A stretch of 64,000 bases of DNA from assembly GCA_964572225.1 (NCBI GenBank), contig CAZNFR010000003.1, forward strand, positions 15,371 to 79,370, in the 5' to 3' direction. The position numbers and the translations under genes were made by a program. Of this stretch, positions 44,179 through 53,500 are shown piece by piece. The DNA comes from CAZNFR01 sp964572225 (lineage in GTDB: Bacteria; Bacteroidota; Bacteroidia; Bacteroidales; GCA-2748055). A model generated the notes under the pieces. It was not told where the DNA came from. It ran no database searches and saw only the letters and a list, made by a program, of their open reading frames with translations. Every line of letters starts with the position of its first letter. Within the stretch, counting starts at the first letter, position 1.

Positions 44179-45009
44179 ATGGCAGATCTTTTAAACTATC
44201 AGTACTTCACCAATGCACTTTTTGCAGCCCTTTTCAGTTCGCTGAGCTGTGGCATCATCGGTTCCTGGGTGGTGAGCAAAAGGCTGGTTTTTATCAGCGG
44301 TGGCATTACCCATGCTTCTTTTGGCGGGATTGGAATTGCGTATTTCCTGGGACTAAACCCCATAGGCGGAGCAGCGGTTTTTGCTGTTCTCTCTGGTCTG
44401 GCAGTCGAGAAATTCTCCGACAGGAAAAGGCTCTCCAACGATTCCATGATCGCTATCCTGTGGTCGCTCGGAATGGCAGTCGGTATTATTTTCATTTATC
44501 TGACGCCCGGCTATGCCCCCAATCTGATGACTTATCTATTTGGCAGCATCCTTACCGTGAATGGTCAGGATCTCTTGTTACTCGCCTTTCTCTCCGGGAT
44601 AATTATCCTCTTTTTTCTGTTCTTTTTTCGTAAGATCCTGTATATATCCTTCGATGAAGAGTATGCCCGATCCCAGAAGATTAACATTCCCTTCATCAAT
44701 TATACCCTGATGATTCTGGTTTCCCTTAGTATTGTATTTAACATAAAAGTTGTGGGTATTATTCTGCTTATTTCCCTGCTAACCCTTCCCCAGAATACCG
44801 CTTTGCTATTCACCCACAATTTTAAAAAGATGGTCATTCTGTCTGTTATCTTTGCCCTGGCGGGATCTTTGGCCGGACTTATGATCTCCTTTACCATGGA
44901 TATCCCCAGTGGGGCAAGTATTATTGTCACACTTACTTTTATATACTTGTTTATCAGGGTATTAAAGATGGAACTCCCAAGGAAAATTTTCAGGAATCGC
45001 ATTGCTTAA
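44179..45009 (+). CDS. znuB: Zinc ABC transporter permease (ZnuB-like, ABC-3 family)
   Basis: 276 residues with about eight membrane helices. Family motifs: GSWVVSKRLVFISGGITHASFGGIG (the ABC-3 hallmark, here cited by parts around ITHASFGG), and KVVGIILLISLLTLPQNTA. It completes the Zur-YidD-ZnuACB operon. The short C-terminal basic tail KMELPRKIFRNRIA is cytoplasmic. Confidence 0.92.
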   Translation: MADLLNYQYFTNALFAALFSSLSCGIIGSWVVSKRLVFISGGITHASFGGIGIAYFLGLNPIGGAAVFAVLSGLAVEKFSDRKRLSNDSMIAILWSLGMAVGIIFIYLTPGYAPNLMTYLFGSILTVNGQDLLLLAFLSGIIILFFLFFFRKILYISFDEEYARSQKINIPFINYTLMILVSLSIVFNIKVVGIILLISLLTLPQNTALLFTHNFKKMVILSVIFALAGSLAGLMISFTMDIPSGASIIVTLTFIYLFIRVLKMELPRKIFRNRIA

Positions 45010-45078
45010 GCCTTTTTGAATGGGCCCCATCCCATAAATTATACTAACTTTGGGGCTTGAAAAAGTAATACAACGCGT

Positions 45079-45894
45079 ATGGATCACAGGCAAATAATTG
45101 AAGAAGCATGGGAAAAAAGGGACAGGCTTTCCAGCGACGAAGTAAAGAAAGCCATCCGGGAAACCATTGAACTCCTCGACAAGGGAAGACTCAGAGTTGC
45201 AGAACCGGACGATAAGGGTGAATGGTCAGTAAATCAGTGGGTTAAAAAAGCTGTGATCCTATATTTCCCCATCCAGGAGATGGAAGTCCTTGAAGCAGGT
45301 CCCCTCGAGTTCCATGATAAAATTCCCTTGAAGAAAAATTACCGCGAGCTTGGGGTTCGGGTTGTGCCACACGCCGTTGCACGATATGGCGCTTATATTT
45401 CGGAGGGTGTGATCATGATGCCTTCCTATGTGAATATTGGTGCTTATGTGGATGGTGGAAGCATGGTCGACACCTGGGCTACGGTAGGTTCCTGTGCCCA
45501 GATCGGCAAAAACGTGCATCTTAGCGGGGGTGTGGGAATTGGAGGTGTACTTGAGCCTGTTCAGGCATCCCCGGTAATAATTGAAGACAATTGTTTTATA
45601 GGCTCACGCTGCATCATAGTGGAAGGTGCGAAAATTGAAAAGGAGGCTGTACTGGGCGCAAATGTGGTCATTACCGGGTCAACCAAAATAATTGACGTGA
45701 CTGGTCCACAGTTCCGGGAATACAAAGGAAGGGTCCCTTCAAGATCGGTAGTTATTCCCGGAAGCTACACCAAAAAATTTCCCGCAGGGGAATACCAGGT
45801 ACCCTGTGCCCTGATCATTGGCCAGAGAAAGGAATCGACCGACCTGAAAACATCCCTCAACAATGCACTCAGAGACTTTAATGTGGCTGTATAG
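45079..45894 (+). CDS. dapD: Tetrahydrodipicolinate N-succinyltransferase (DapD)
   Basis: 271 residues. It transfers succinyl from succinyl-CoA to tetrahydrodipicolinate in lysine/meso-diaminopimelate synthesis. The N-terminal helical domain (WSVNQWVKKAVILYFPI) is followed by left-handed beta-helix hexapeptide repeats (VNIGAYVDGGSMVDTWATVG, HLSGGVGIGGVLEP). Its presence shows the succinylase route to DAP. A consensus -7 element TAACTTTG is at 45045-45052, though the -33 match is poor. It is followed 24 nt later by a glycosyltransferase gene. Confidence 0.95.
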   Translation: MDHRQIIEEAWEKRDRLSSDEVKKAIRETIELLDKGRLRVAEPDDKGEWSVNQWVKKAVILYFPIQEMEVLEAGPLEFHDKIPLKKNYRELGVRVVPHAVARYGAYISEGVIMMPSYVNIGAYVDGGSMVDTWATVGSCAQIGKNVHLSGGVGIGGVLEPVQASPVIIEDNCFIGSRCIIVEGAKIEKEAVLGANVVITGSTKIIDVTGPQFREYKGRVPSRSVVIPGSYTKKFPAGEYQVPCALIIGQRKESTDLKTSLNNALRDFNVAV

Positions 45895-45918
45895 GCGGAA
45901 AATATAAAAATCGGATCC

Positions 45919-47040
45919 GTGAAAATAGCATTCGACGCAAAAAGAGCATTCAGGAATTTCAGCGGACTGGGAAACTATAGTCGCACCACCATTAAACTCC
46001 TGAGTGAATTTTTCCCGGAACATGAATACCCCCTTTTTACCCCCGGTAAATCGGGCGATCCGCTCCTGTTCGATGGATTCCCACCTTCCGGCTGCCCCGT
46101 AATTTATCCTTCCGGAATTTATTCACGTTTTGGTTCGCTTTGGCGGATTTCCGGCATTGCAAGGGATATCAGGACTGTCAGACCCGATATTTTCCACGGA
46201 CTCAGTAATGAACTCCCCCGTTCCCTAAGAAAGTTCCCCGTGCGCAAGGTACTCACCGTCCATGACCTGATCTTCCTCCGTTACCCCGAGTTGTATCCCT
46301 TTATAGACCGGCAAATATACCGGGCCAAAACCGAATACAGCCTGAAAATGGCCGACCGCATCATTGCGATCAGCGAGCAGACTAAGGACGATATTCGCCG
46401 GTTTTTCCACATCGAGAAAGAAAAAATTAGCGTGGTATATCAATCAGGCGATCCCGCTTATTCCGAAGTCCTTTCAGAAGAAAAGAAAAAAGTCTTGAAG
46501 GAAAAGTATAACCTGCCCTCCGAATATCTGCTCTACGTAGGAACCATAGAGGAAAGGAAAAATCTTCTCCGCCTTCTCATCGCAAAAAGAAAGGGGAACC
46601 TGGAAATCCCTCTTTTCATCGTCGGAAAGGAAAAAAACTATGCAAAAAAGGTCTTTTCCTATATCCGGGAGAACCAAATGAAGGATGTCGTTCACCTAAA
46701 AGACGTATCCTCTGCCGACCTTCCCGGGCTCTACCAGCTTGCTTCAATCTTCATTTACCCTTCGTCTTTTGAAGGATTCGGACTTCCGGTGCTGGAGGCA
46801 ATACAATCGGGAACTCCCGTAATTGCCGGGAAAGGCAGTTGCCTGGAGGAAACCGGCGGACCTCATTCGGTGTATATTGATCCTTTCAATACCGAGGAAT
46901 TTATTTATGCCCTGAAAACGATTCTGGAAAACAATTCCCTGCGAAATAAAATGCGGGAGGAAGGCCTGAAATTCAGCCGGAATTTTCTCCCTGAGGTGAG
47001 TGTTCGTAATTTAATGAAGGTATATGAATCCCTACTCTGA
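45919..47040 (+). CDS. GT4-family glycosyltransferase
   Basis: 373 residues with a GTG start (45919). The N-terminal Rossmann half begins KIAFDAKRAFRNFSGLGNYS. Further landmarks are TVHDLIFLRYPELY, the phosphate-binding YVGTIEERKN and the E-x7-E motif in SFEGFGLPVLEAIQSGTPVI. It is a retaining, probably nucleotide-sugar dependent enzyme of glycan or surface polysaccharide assembly. Acceptor unknown. It overlaps tsaC by 17 nt, so the two may be translationally coupled, though functionally unrelated. Confidence 0.87.
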   Translation: MKIAFDAKRAFRNFSGLGNYSRTTIKLLSEFFPEHEYPLFTPGKSGDPLLFDGFPPSGCPVIYPSGIYSRFGSLWRISGIARDIRTVRPDIFHGLSNELPRSLRKFPVRKVLTVHDLIFLRYPELYPFIDRQIYRAKTEYSLKMADRIIAISEQTKDDIRRFFHIEKEKISVVYQSGDPAYSEVLSEEKKKVLKEKYNLPSEYLLYVGTIEERKNLLRLLIAKRKGNLEIPLFIVGKEKNYAKKVFSYIRENQMKDVVHLKDVSSADLPGLYQLASIFIYPSSFEGFGLPVLEAIQSGTPVIAGKGSCLEETGGPHSVYIDPFNTEEFIYALKTILENNSLRNKMREEGLKFSRNFLPEVSVRNLMKVYESLL

Positions 47041-47608
47041 ATATCGTAAGGAGGACCTCGAACAGGCAGTCGGGATTCTCAGACAGGGTGGGGTTATTCT
47101 CTATCCCACCGATACTATCTGGGGACTGGGCTGCGATGCCACCAATCCTGAAGCGGTTGAACGGGTCTACAAAATCAAAAAACGCCACGACAGCCTGGCC
47201 ATGCTGGTTCTGCTCGACAGCGAAAACCGGCTCAATACCTACGTTCAGGAGATACCCGATATTGCCTGGGAACTGATAGAGGTGAGCGATAAATCGCTTA
47301 CCCTGATCTATCCTGGGGCCAGGAACCTGGCATCCAACCTCTTGCCCCCCGATGACAGCATAGGGATAAGGATAACCCGCGAGATCTTCAGCCGTGATAT
47401 GATCCGCAAATTCGGCAAAGCCGTGGTTTCCACCTCCGCCAACCTTTCGGGGAGCCCCTCACCGGCCAGCTTCGACGAAATTGACGAAGAAATCAGGAAG
47501 CAGGTAGATTACATTGTGAAATTCAGGCAGGAGGACCGGGAAAGGAAAAAAGCCTCATCCATCATAAAAGTGGGGATCTCAGGCGAAATAGAGATCATCA
47601 GGCCATAA
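47024..47608 (+). CDS. tsaC: L-threonylcarbamoyladenylate synthase (TsaC/Sua5, YrdC domain)
   Basis: A 194-residue single YrdC-domain protein that makes threonylcarbamoyl-AMP from Thr, bicarbonate and ATP for the tRNA t6A37 modification. Motifs: VILYPTDTIWGLGCDATN, YKIKKRHDSLAMLVLL, SIGIRIT and VVSTSANLSGSPSP. The short form lacks the Sua5 C-terminal domain. It starts inside the end of the glycosyltransferase gene. Confidence 0.9.
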   Translation: MNPYSEYRKEDLEQAVGILRQGGVILYPTDTIWGLGCDATNPEAVERVYKIKKRHDSLAMLVLLDSENRLNTYVQEIPDIAWELIEVSDKSLTLIYPGARNLASNLLPPDDSIGIRITREIFSRDMIRKFGKAVVSTSANLSGSPSPASFDEIDEEIRKQVDYIVKFRQEDRERKKASSIIKVGISGEIEIIRP

Positions 47609-47644
47609 AAAAAAGGGGCTGAAGGGTCTGACTCCCCGAAAGGC

Positions 47645-48367
47645 TTATTCCATTGATTTCACAGAACCACTTCCGGCAATAGATGAGTTGATTTCCGGAT
47701 TTCCCCGGTAATATACCGATCCGGTTCCGGCAATGGAAATGCTCAGCTCCTCTGTGACATGGACTTTACAGCTTCCGGAACCGCTTATCTTGCCTTCAAA
47801 TTCGGACAGCTTAAAATTCTCAGCGTTCAGATCGCCACTGCCTGCGATGGATATTTCCAGTTCTTCTGCACCCTGACCGGCAAGGTATACATTCCCTGAA
47901 CCGGCAACCTTAATTTCTACCTCTTCGGCAGAAAGATCTTCAAATTTCATGTCCCCGCTACCGGCCAGCTTCAGGGTGAGCTCTTCTGAGTCAATTTTTT
48001 TCTCAGCGATGACGTCTCCCGATCCCGAGAGACTTACCAGTTCATACGTCGGAGAAACAATGTAAATTGTGATCTTACCATTGAGGTTGTCGCCGTACTT
48101 GGCAGGTTTGATTTCAAGATAGCCATCCTCCACAGATACTTCAATCTTATCCAGGGTGGAAGGATCTGCATCTATCCTGAGACTGTGCTGACTTCCCTGT
48201 TCCAGGTAAACCGTCGCAGGTACCGCTATTTTCACTCCCGAGAATGCATCCACGGGTATATCTTCATTTATTTTGGTGGGAGCAGAATTGACGATTCCAT
48301 TCACTCCGGCAAATACAAAAAAAGCAAGGGTCAGAATGGCGGTTAAAATAATTTTTGGGTTTCTCAT
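47645..48367 (-). CDS. Head GIN domain (DUF2807) exported protein
   Basis: 240 residues. A signal peptide (ILTAILTLAFFVFAGVNG) is followed by a right-handed beta-solenoid built from repeated 'xGSGD/N' turns: LSGSGDVIAE, LAGSGDMKFE, VAGSGNVYLA, IAGSGDLNAE, ISGSGSCKVH, IAGTGSVYYR, IAGSGSVKSM. This is the putative auto-transporter adhesin head GIN family, very common in Bacteroidota, found in the periplasm or on the surface. Function is undefined. It converges on tsaC. Confidence 0.9.
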   Translation of the reverse strand: MRNPKIILTAILTLAFFVFAGVNGIVNSAPTKINEDIPVDAFSGVKIAVPATVYLEQGSQHSLRIDADPSTLDKIEVSVEDGYLEIKPAKYGDNLNGKITIYIVSPTYELVSLSGSGDVIAEKKIDSEELTLKLAGSGDMKFEDLSAEEVEIKVAGSGNVYLAGQGAEELEISIAGSGDLNAENFKLSEFEGKISGSGSCKVHVTEELSISIAGTGSVYYRGNPEINSSIAGSGSVKSME

Positions 48368-48471
48368 AGCAAATGGTATTAAAATTTCCTTAAAGACGTT
48401 CGAAAATTATTGCTGTTGCATATTACGGAATAAATTTCAAACTTGCCCTGCAATTATTTATTTTACCCGCA

Positions 48472-48912
48472 ATGGATTACCTGCATCGCACTGATATACA
48501 GATCAGATTTAACGATATCGACCGTTTGGGACACGTATACAATGGCATATTCTCCCACTATTTCGATCTTGCCAGAATGGAATATTTCCGGGAGGTCTTT
48601 GGAAAAGAACCCGACTGGAAAAAATTTGCCATGGTAATGGCCTCCCTGAATATGGATTTTAAAACTCCGGTTTACCCCGGCGAGCAGATATCGGTCCTTT
48701 CAAAAACCGAGTTAATAGGAGACAAAAGCCTGACCATGGTACAGGAAGTGGTAAGCTTACCGGGATTCACAACCCGGGTATTCGGCCGATCCGTTATGGT
48801 CGGATACTCCCCGGAAGAAAAAGTCTCTGTGGTAATCCCCGATGAGATCAGGAAAAAAATTCTGGGATTCGAAAAAAATGTAAGAATCAAAAGTCTGAAG
48901 GATCAGTCCTGA
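48472..48912 (+). CDS. Hotdog-fold acyl-CoA thioesterase (4HBT family)
   Basis: A 146-residue single hotdog domain. The catalytic region RFNDIDRLGHVYNGIFSHYF matches the 4HBT consensus, with the nucleophile/base Asp in DIDRLGHV. It probably hydrolyses an acyl-CoA or acyl-ACP thioester; substrate cannot be read. Its stop codon lies 7 nt inside the convergent rimM gene (10-nt overlap), within a GATCAG-TC-CTGATC palindrome. Confidence 0.87.
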   Translation: MDYLHRTDIQIRFNDIDRLGHVYNGIFSHYFDLARMEYFREVFGKEPDWKKFAMVMASLNMDFKTPVYPGEQISVLSKTELIGDKSLTMVQEVVSLPGFTTRVFGRSVMVGYSPEEKVSVVIPDEIRKKILGFEKNVRIKSLKDQS

Positions 48913-49433
48913 TCAAAAATACCTTCCGGAAACCTGAAAGTCAGACGCTTTTTCTTAGGGTCGGTGTTTATTATGAAGTCGGTGTTTGCCGGGACATAAT
49001 ACTCCTCGCTTCCGATGTTGAGAATAAACAGAGGGTTCATCTCATGATCGGCAAAAGCGACGAAGATCCCGGTTTTCCCGGAGGTCAGATCTTCGAATTC
49101 CCAAGCTTTGAAATCTTCCCTTTCATCCGGCATTTCAGACTCAGGAATACAAACAAAAACGCTGCAATTTCGAATCATTTTAACCTCTGCAGGGGAATTT
49201 ACGAATTCAAGCTTAACGAGGGCATGATCACCTGCGTCGCGGTATGCCTCCATAAAAAAAGGAACCTTTGTTCCCTGAATGTCAATGAACAAAGGTTCCT
49301 CAAAATTAGTTTCAAACAGTTCATCCTCTGAAAACCGGATAATCACCGTACCATCAACTCCATGAGCTTTGGCAACGTATCCGATTTTAAAAAATCTGAA
49401 CTTTTCGTTGTTGCTCGAAGCGAATTGTGTCAA
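48903..49433 (-). CDS. rimM: 16S rRNA processing/ribosome maturation factor RimM
   Basis: 176 residues. The N-terminal RimM beta-barrel (FFKIGYVAKAHGVDGTVIIRF) and C-terminal PRC-barrel-like domain (ILNIGSEEYYVPANTDFIINTD) are present. RimM assists 30S head assembly near S19. Start is TTG at 49433, directly after the rpsP stop codon, so translation is coupled and the rpsP-rimM gene order is conserved. The usual GKLTGYEV-type central motif is weakly conserved here (FVAFADHEMNPLF). Confidence 0.88.
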   Translation of the reverse strand: MTQFASSNNEKFRFFKIGYVAKAHGVDGTVIIRFSEDELFETNFEEPLFIDIQGTKVPFFMEAYRDAGDHALVKLEFVNSPAEVKMIRNCSVFVCIPESEMPDEREDFKAWEFEDLTSGKTGIFVAFADHEMNPLFILNIGSEEYYVPANTDFIINTDPKKKRLTFRFPEGIFDQD

Positions 49434-50338
49434 TTATTTCTTGTCTTCGTCTTCGGTTTCCCCGGTTTCTTTGGAATCCTCAACAGGTTTTTCCTCTGCC
49501 TTGGGTTCTTCAGCAGGAGCTTCTTCCTTCACTTCCTCAGCAGGCTTTTCCTCTGCCTTGGGTTCTTCAGCAGGAGCTTCTTCCTTCACTTCCTCAACAG
49601 GTTTTTCTTCTGCCTTGGGTTCTTCAGCAGGAGCTTCTTCCTTCACTTCCTCAACAGGTTTTTNNNNNNNNNNNNNNNNNNNNNNNNNNNNNNNNNNNNN
49701 NNNNNNNNNNNNNNNNNNNNNNNNNNNNNNNNNNNNNNNNNNNNNNNNNNNNNNNNNNNNNNNACTTCCTCAACAGGTTTTTCTTCTGCTTTGGGTTCTT
49801 CAGCAGGAGCTTCTTCCTTTACTTCCTCAACGGATTCGGCGGTGGCTTCTTCAGCCTCAGCTTTGGCTGCTGCAGCCAGATCTGATTTTTGCTTGGCTAA
49901 TTCGGCAGCACGGGCCTCGTTGATTTCCGCTTCACGTTTAAATGCTTCTTTTTCAAAATCTTCCTTCTTCTTAACAAGAGAATCCTTTTTCTCCTGGATC
50001 TTGGCTTCTTTCGCACTTACCCATTCCTTGAAGCGTTTTTCGGCTTCGGCTTCATCGAAAGCGCCTTTGCGGACGCCTTCCAAAAGATGTTTTTTGTACA
50101 TCACACCCCTGTAAGAGAGAATAGCTCTACAGGTATCTGTAGGTTGAGCGCCTTTTTGTACCCAATCTAATGCTTTATCGAAATCGAGATCGATAGTAGC
50201 AGGATTAGTGTTCGGATCATAGGATCCTATTCTTTCGATGAATCTACCATCCCGTGGCGCCCTGCTATCAGCTACAACAATGTGATAAAATGGCTTTCTT
50301 TTACGGCCATGTCTCGACAATCTGATTTTAACAGGCAT
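49434..50338 (-). CDS. rpsP: 30S ribosomal protein S16 with long repetitive C-terminal extension (interrupted by assembly gap)
   Basis: The S16 core is residues ~1-80 (MPVKIRLSRHGRKRKPFYHI, ADSRAPRDGRFIERIGSYDP, GAQPTDTCRAIL). After it come a charged helix (~90-165) and a Glu/Ala/Pro/Lys tandem repeat of unit KEEAPAEEPKAEEKPVEEV (19 residues), ending ETGETEDEDKK. A 100-N run at 49664-49763 splits the repeat and puts the two halves in different frames. The flanks line up in the repeat if the true gap is 38+57k nt, giving an in-frame protein of 280+19k residues. S16 is an early-assembly 30S protein; the acidic extension is probably disordered and of unknown role. Not a pseudogene. Confidence 0.9.
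49477..49830. repeat. 57-bp in-frame tandem repeat in rpsP
   Basis: Unit boundaries fall at 49474, 49531, 49588, 49645 on the left of the gap and 49764, 49821 on the right. Each 57-bp unit encodes 19 residues on the minus strand. Four copies of the KEEAPAEEPKAEEKP core are visible, with mostly synonymous or single-residue variation, plus an unknown number in the gap. Confidence 0.85.
49664..49763. other. Assembly gap (100 N)
   Basis: A conventional 100-N placeholder inside the rpsP tandem repeat. Repeat phase predicts a true length of 38+57k nt. Confidence 0.98.
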
Positions 50339-50379
50339 ACTCGTTAATTTAATTTACCTACAATATTTAAAAGAGTGCG

Positions 50380-50411
50380 CAAAGGTATATTATTTGATCT
50401 TTTTCTGCAAA
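50380..50411 (-). promoter_or_regulatory. Consensus Bacteroidota promoter of rpsP-rimM
   Basis: On the minus strand a perfect TTTG-N20-TACCTTTG, the best promoter in the window, with an expected leader of about 35 nt before the ATG at 50338. The rest of 50339-50578, upstream of dnaE on the other strand, shows only a weak TACTTTTA at 50516-50523. Confidence 0.7.
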
Positions 50412-50578
50412 TCTAAAACTTCATTTTAAAACTGACTATAAAAGAAGGGAATAGGAAGCCCCCCCCTTATTATCAAAACTTATTAACAGAAGCCGGTTTT
50501 AAGACCAGAAATATTTACTTTTACAATACAGGGTACCAATACTTATTCTTCTCATTTAGAAGTATTTAAAAGATCTGT

Positions 50579-53500
50579 GTGATGGATTGGTTTTTAATTT
50601 TTGATACGGAAACTACCGGCCTTCCCAAAAACCCGAATGCTCCTCTTTCGGACCTGGAAAATTGGCCAAGGATGGTTCAACTTGCCTGGCAGGTAGATGC
50701 CATTGACGGGGAATTTGTGCATGCACGCAACTTTATTATCCGTCCCGAAAACTATACCATTCCCTACAGTGCTGAAAAAGTCCATGGCATTTCCACCGAG
50801 AAAGCAATGAAAGATGGCCACGAGCTGGGCTTTGTCCTGGAGGAATTCCAAAAGGACCTGGGCAACTCCCGGCTTATCGTAGGCCACAATATCGAATTCG
50901 ATCTCAGCGTCCTGGGGGCGGAATACCTGAGAAAGGGCATGGATAATTATCCCGGGAAACTGCCCTCCCTTTGCACCAAAATCGAGAGCACCGAGTTTTG
51001 TGAATTGAGAAACCAGAACGGGAATCTTAAATGGCCTCAACTTTCAGAACTTTACCAAAAGCTCTTTGGCGAATCTTTTTCATTTGCCCATAATGCCTCG
51101 GCCGATGTCAATGCCACTGCACGGGCTTTTCTTGAATTGATAAGAATCGGCGTCCTCCGGGAATCAAAGTTGAAACTTACTCCCGAAGAATACAGTCATT
51201 TTATTCAGAAGAATCAAGACCCCTTCCTCCTGTCCGACATTGAAATTGAATCGAACTCCCTGGGTGAAAGTGTTCCGGATGATTCAGAATCAGGAACAGA
51301 TTCTTCACCTGCTGCTGTCGACACCGGTTTTTGCCACCTACATGTCCACACCCAGTATTCCATTCTGGACGGTGCAGCCGCCATTCCCGGCATAATCAAA
51401 AAAGCCCGGGAAGATGGGATGAAAGCCGTTGCCATGACCGATCATGGGAATATGTTCGGGGCAAAGATCTTTCATAGCGAAGCCAGAAAAAATGAAATCC
51501 TTCCCATTCTGGGTTGCGAGGTTTATGTTGCAAGAAGAGGAAGGCATGAGAAAAAAGACAAGCACGACGGTGGAGGGGACCATCTCATCCTTCTGGCCAA
51601 AAACAAAAACGGCTACAATAATCTGATCAGGCTGGTTTCCCTGGGCTGGACCGAGGGGTTCTATTACAAACCGAGAATTGACAAGGAGATTCTGGAGAAA
51701 TACCATGAGGATCTGATCGCCACAACCGCCTGTTTGGGTGGTGAGGTTCCTCAGACCATCATGAACGAGGGGGAAGAAGAGGGAGAAAAAGTGATTCTCG
51801 AATACAAAAGAATCTTTGGTGAGGATTTTTACCTTGAGCTTCAAAGGCACAATTCGGAAGACCCGGAAATGAACGAGAAGGTATATAAGGATCAGGTATA
51901 TGTAAACCGGATCCTCCTTGAAATGGGTAAAAAACATAATATAAAATGCATAGCCACCAACGATGTCCATTTTATTAACCGGGAAGATGCTCCCGCCCAC
52001 GACCGGCTGATCTGCCTGAGCACCAATTCCGATCTGGACGACCCGAAAAGACTGCGTTACACACAGCAGGAGTGGTTTAAAACCCAGGAGGAAATGAGGG
52101 AACTCTTCAGTGATATTCCCGAAGTTCTTCAAAATACCCTTGAGATCGCCTCCAAGATAGAATACTATGAATTAAACAGGAAGCCCCTCCTTCCCGCTTT
52201 CCCCCTTCCGAATGGCTTTGCCAATGAAGATGAGTACCTGAGGCATATAACCCTGGAGGGCGCCGCAAGGAGGTATGGAGAACCGGATCCGAAAGTTCTG
52301 GAGAGAATTGAATTTGAGCTGGAGACAGTGAAAAAAATGGGATTTCCGGGGTACTTCCTTATCGTGGCCGATTTTATTAGTCAGGCCCGCAAAATGGGAG
52401 TTTCTGTAGGACCCGGACGAGGTTCGGCTGCCGGATCGGTAGTTGCCTACTGTACCGGCATCACCGACATCGATCCCATTCGCTATAACCTCCTGTTTGA
52501 ACGTTTTCTGAATCCCGACAGGATATCCATGCCCGATATTGACATTGATTTTGATGAAGACGGCCGCGATCAGATCCTTCGTTGGGTGGTTGACAAGTAT
52601 GGAAAGGAAAGAGTCGCCCATATCATCACCTTTGGAACCATGGCCCCAAAGATGGCGATCCGCGATGTGGCCCGGATCCAAAAGCTTCCCCTTTCAGAGG
52701 CCGACCGGCTTGCCAAACTGGTTCCGGAAAGGCCGGGTACCAGCTTCAAAAAGGCGTATAAGGAGGTCCCGGAACTGGTACAGGAAAAAAATTCAAACAC
52801 CGAATTAATCGCTTCCACCTTAAAATATGCCGAAACCCTTGAAGGGTCTGTCAGACAAACCGGCTTGCATGCCTGCGGAATCATTATCGGAAAGGATGAC
52901 CTTATTGAGCACATTCCGGTTTGTACTTCAAAAGACTCCGACCTGCTGGTTACCCAATACGACGGGAAACATGTCGAAGATGTCGGGATGCTTAAGATGG
53001 ACTTCCTGGGATTGAAAACCCTTTCCATCATCAAGGATGCCATCCAGATGGTAAAAGAGTCCAAGGGAATTGAACCCGATTTCAGCAATATCCCCCTGGA
53101 TGATGAAAAGACGTATGAACTATATAGCCGTGGAGATACCACCGGGCTATTCCAGTTTGAATCACCCGGCATGAAAAAACATCTCAGAAAGCTCAAGCCT
53201 AACCGCTTTGAGGATCTGATTGCTATGAACGCCCTGTACCGTCCGGGTCCCATGGAATACATCCCCAACTTTATCGACCGTAAACACGGAAGAGAGAAAA
53301 TCAGTTATACCCTGCCCGAAATGGAGGAGGAACTGAAGGAAACCTATGGGATTACCGTCTACCAGGAACAGGTGATGAGGCTGTCCCGGAGTCTGGCCGG
53401 ATTTACCCGCGGACAGGCAGATTCCTTGCGTAAGGCCATGGGGAAGAAGATCAAGAAAATGATGGATGAACTGAAGGAGAAATTCCGGGAAGGCTGCCTG

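Noticed and set aside
49477..49830. CRISPR-like or intergenic repeat array
   Set aside because: Units abut with no spacers and are in-frame codons of the rpsP C-terminal extension.
49362..50114. Plus-strand frame of ~250 codons opposite rpsP
   Set aside because: It is the antisense reading of the 57-bp repeats and contains the N-run; the minus strand carries a bona fide S16.
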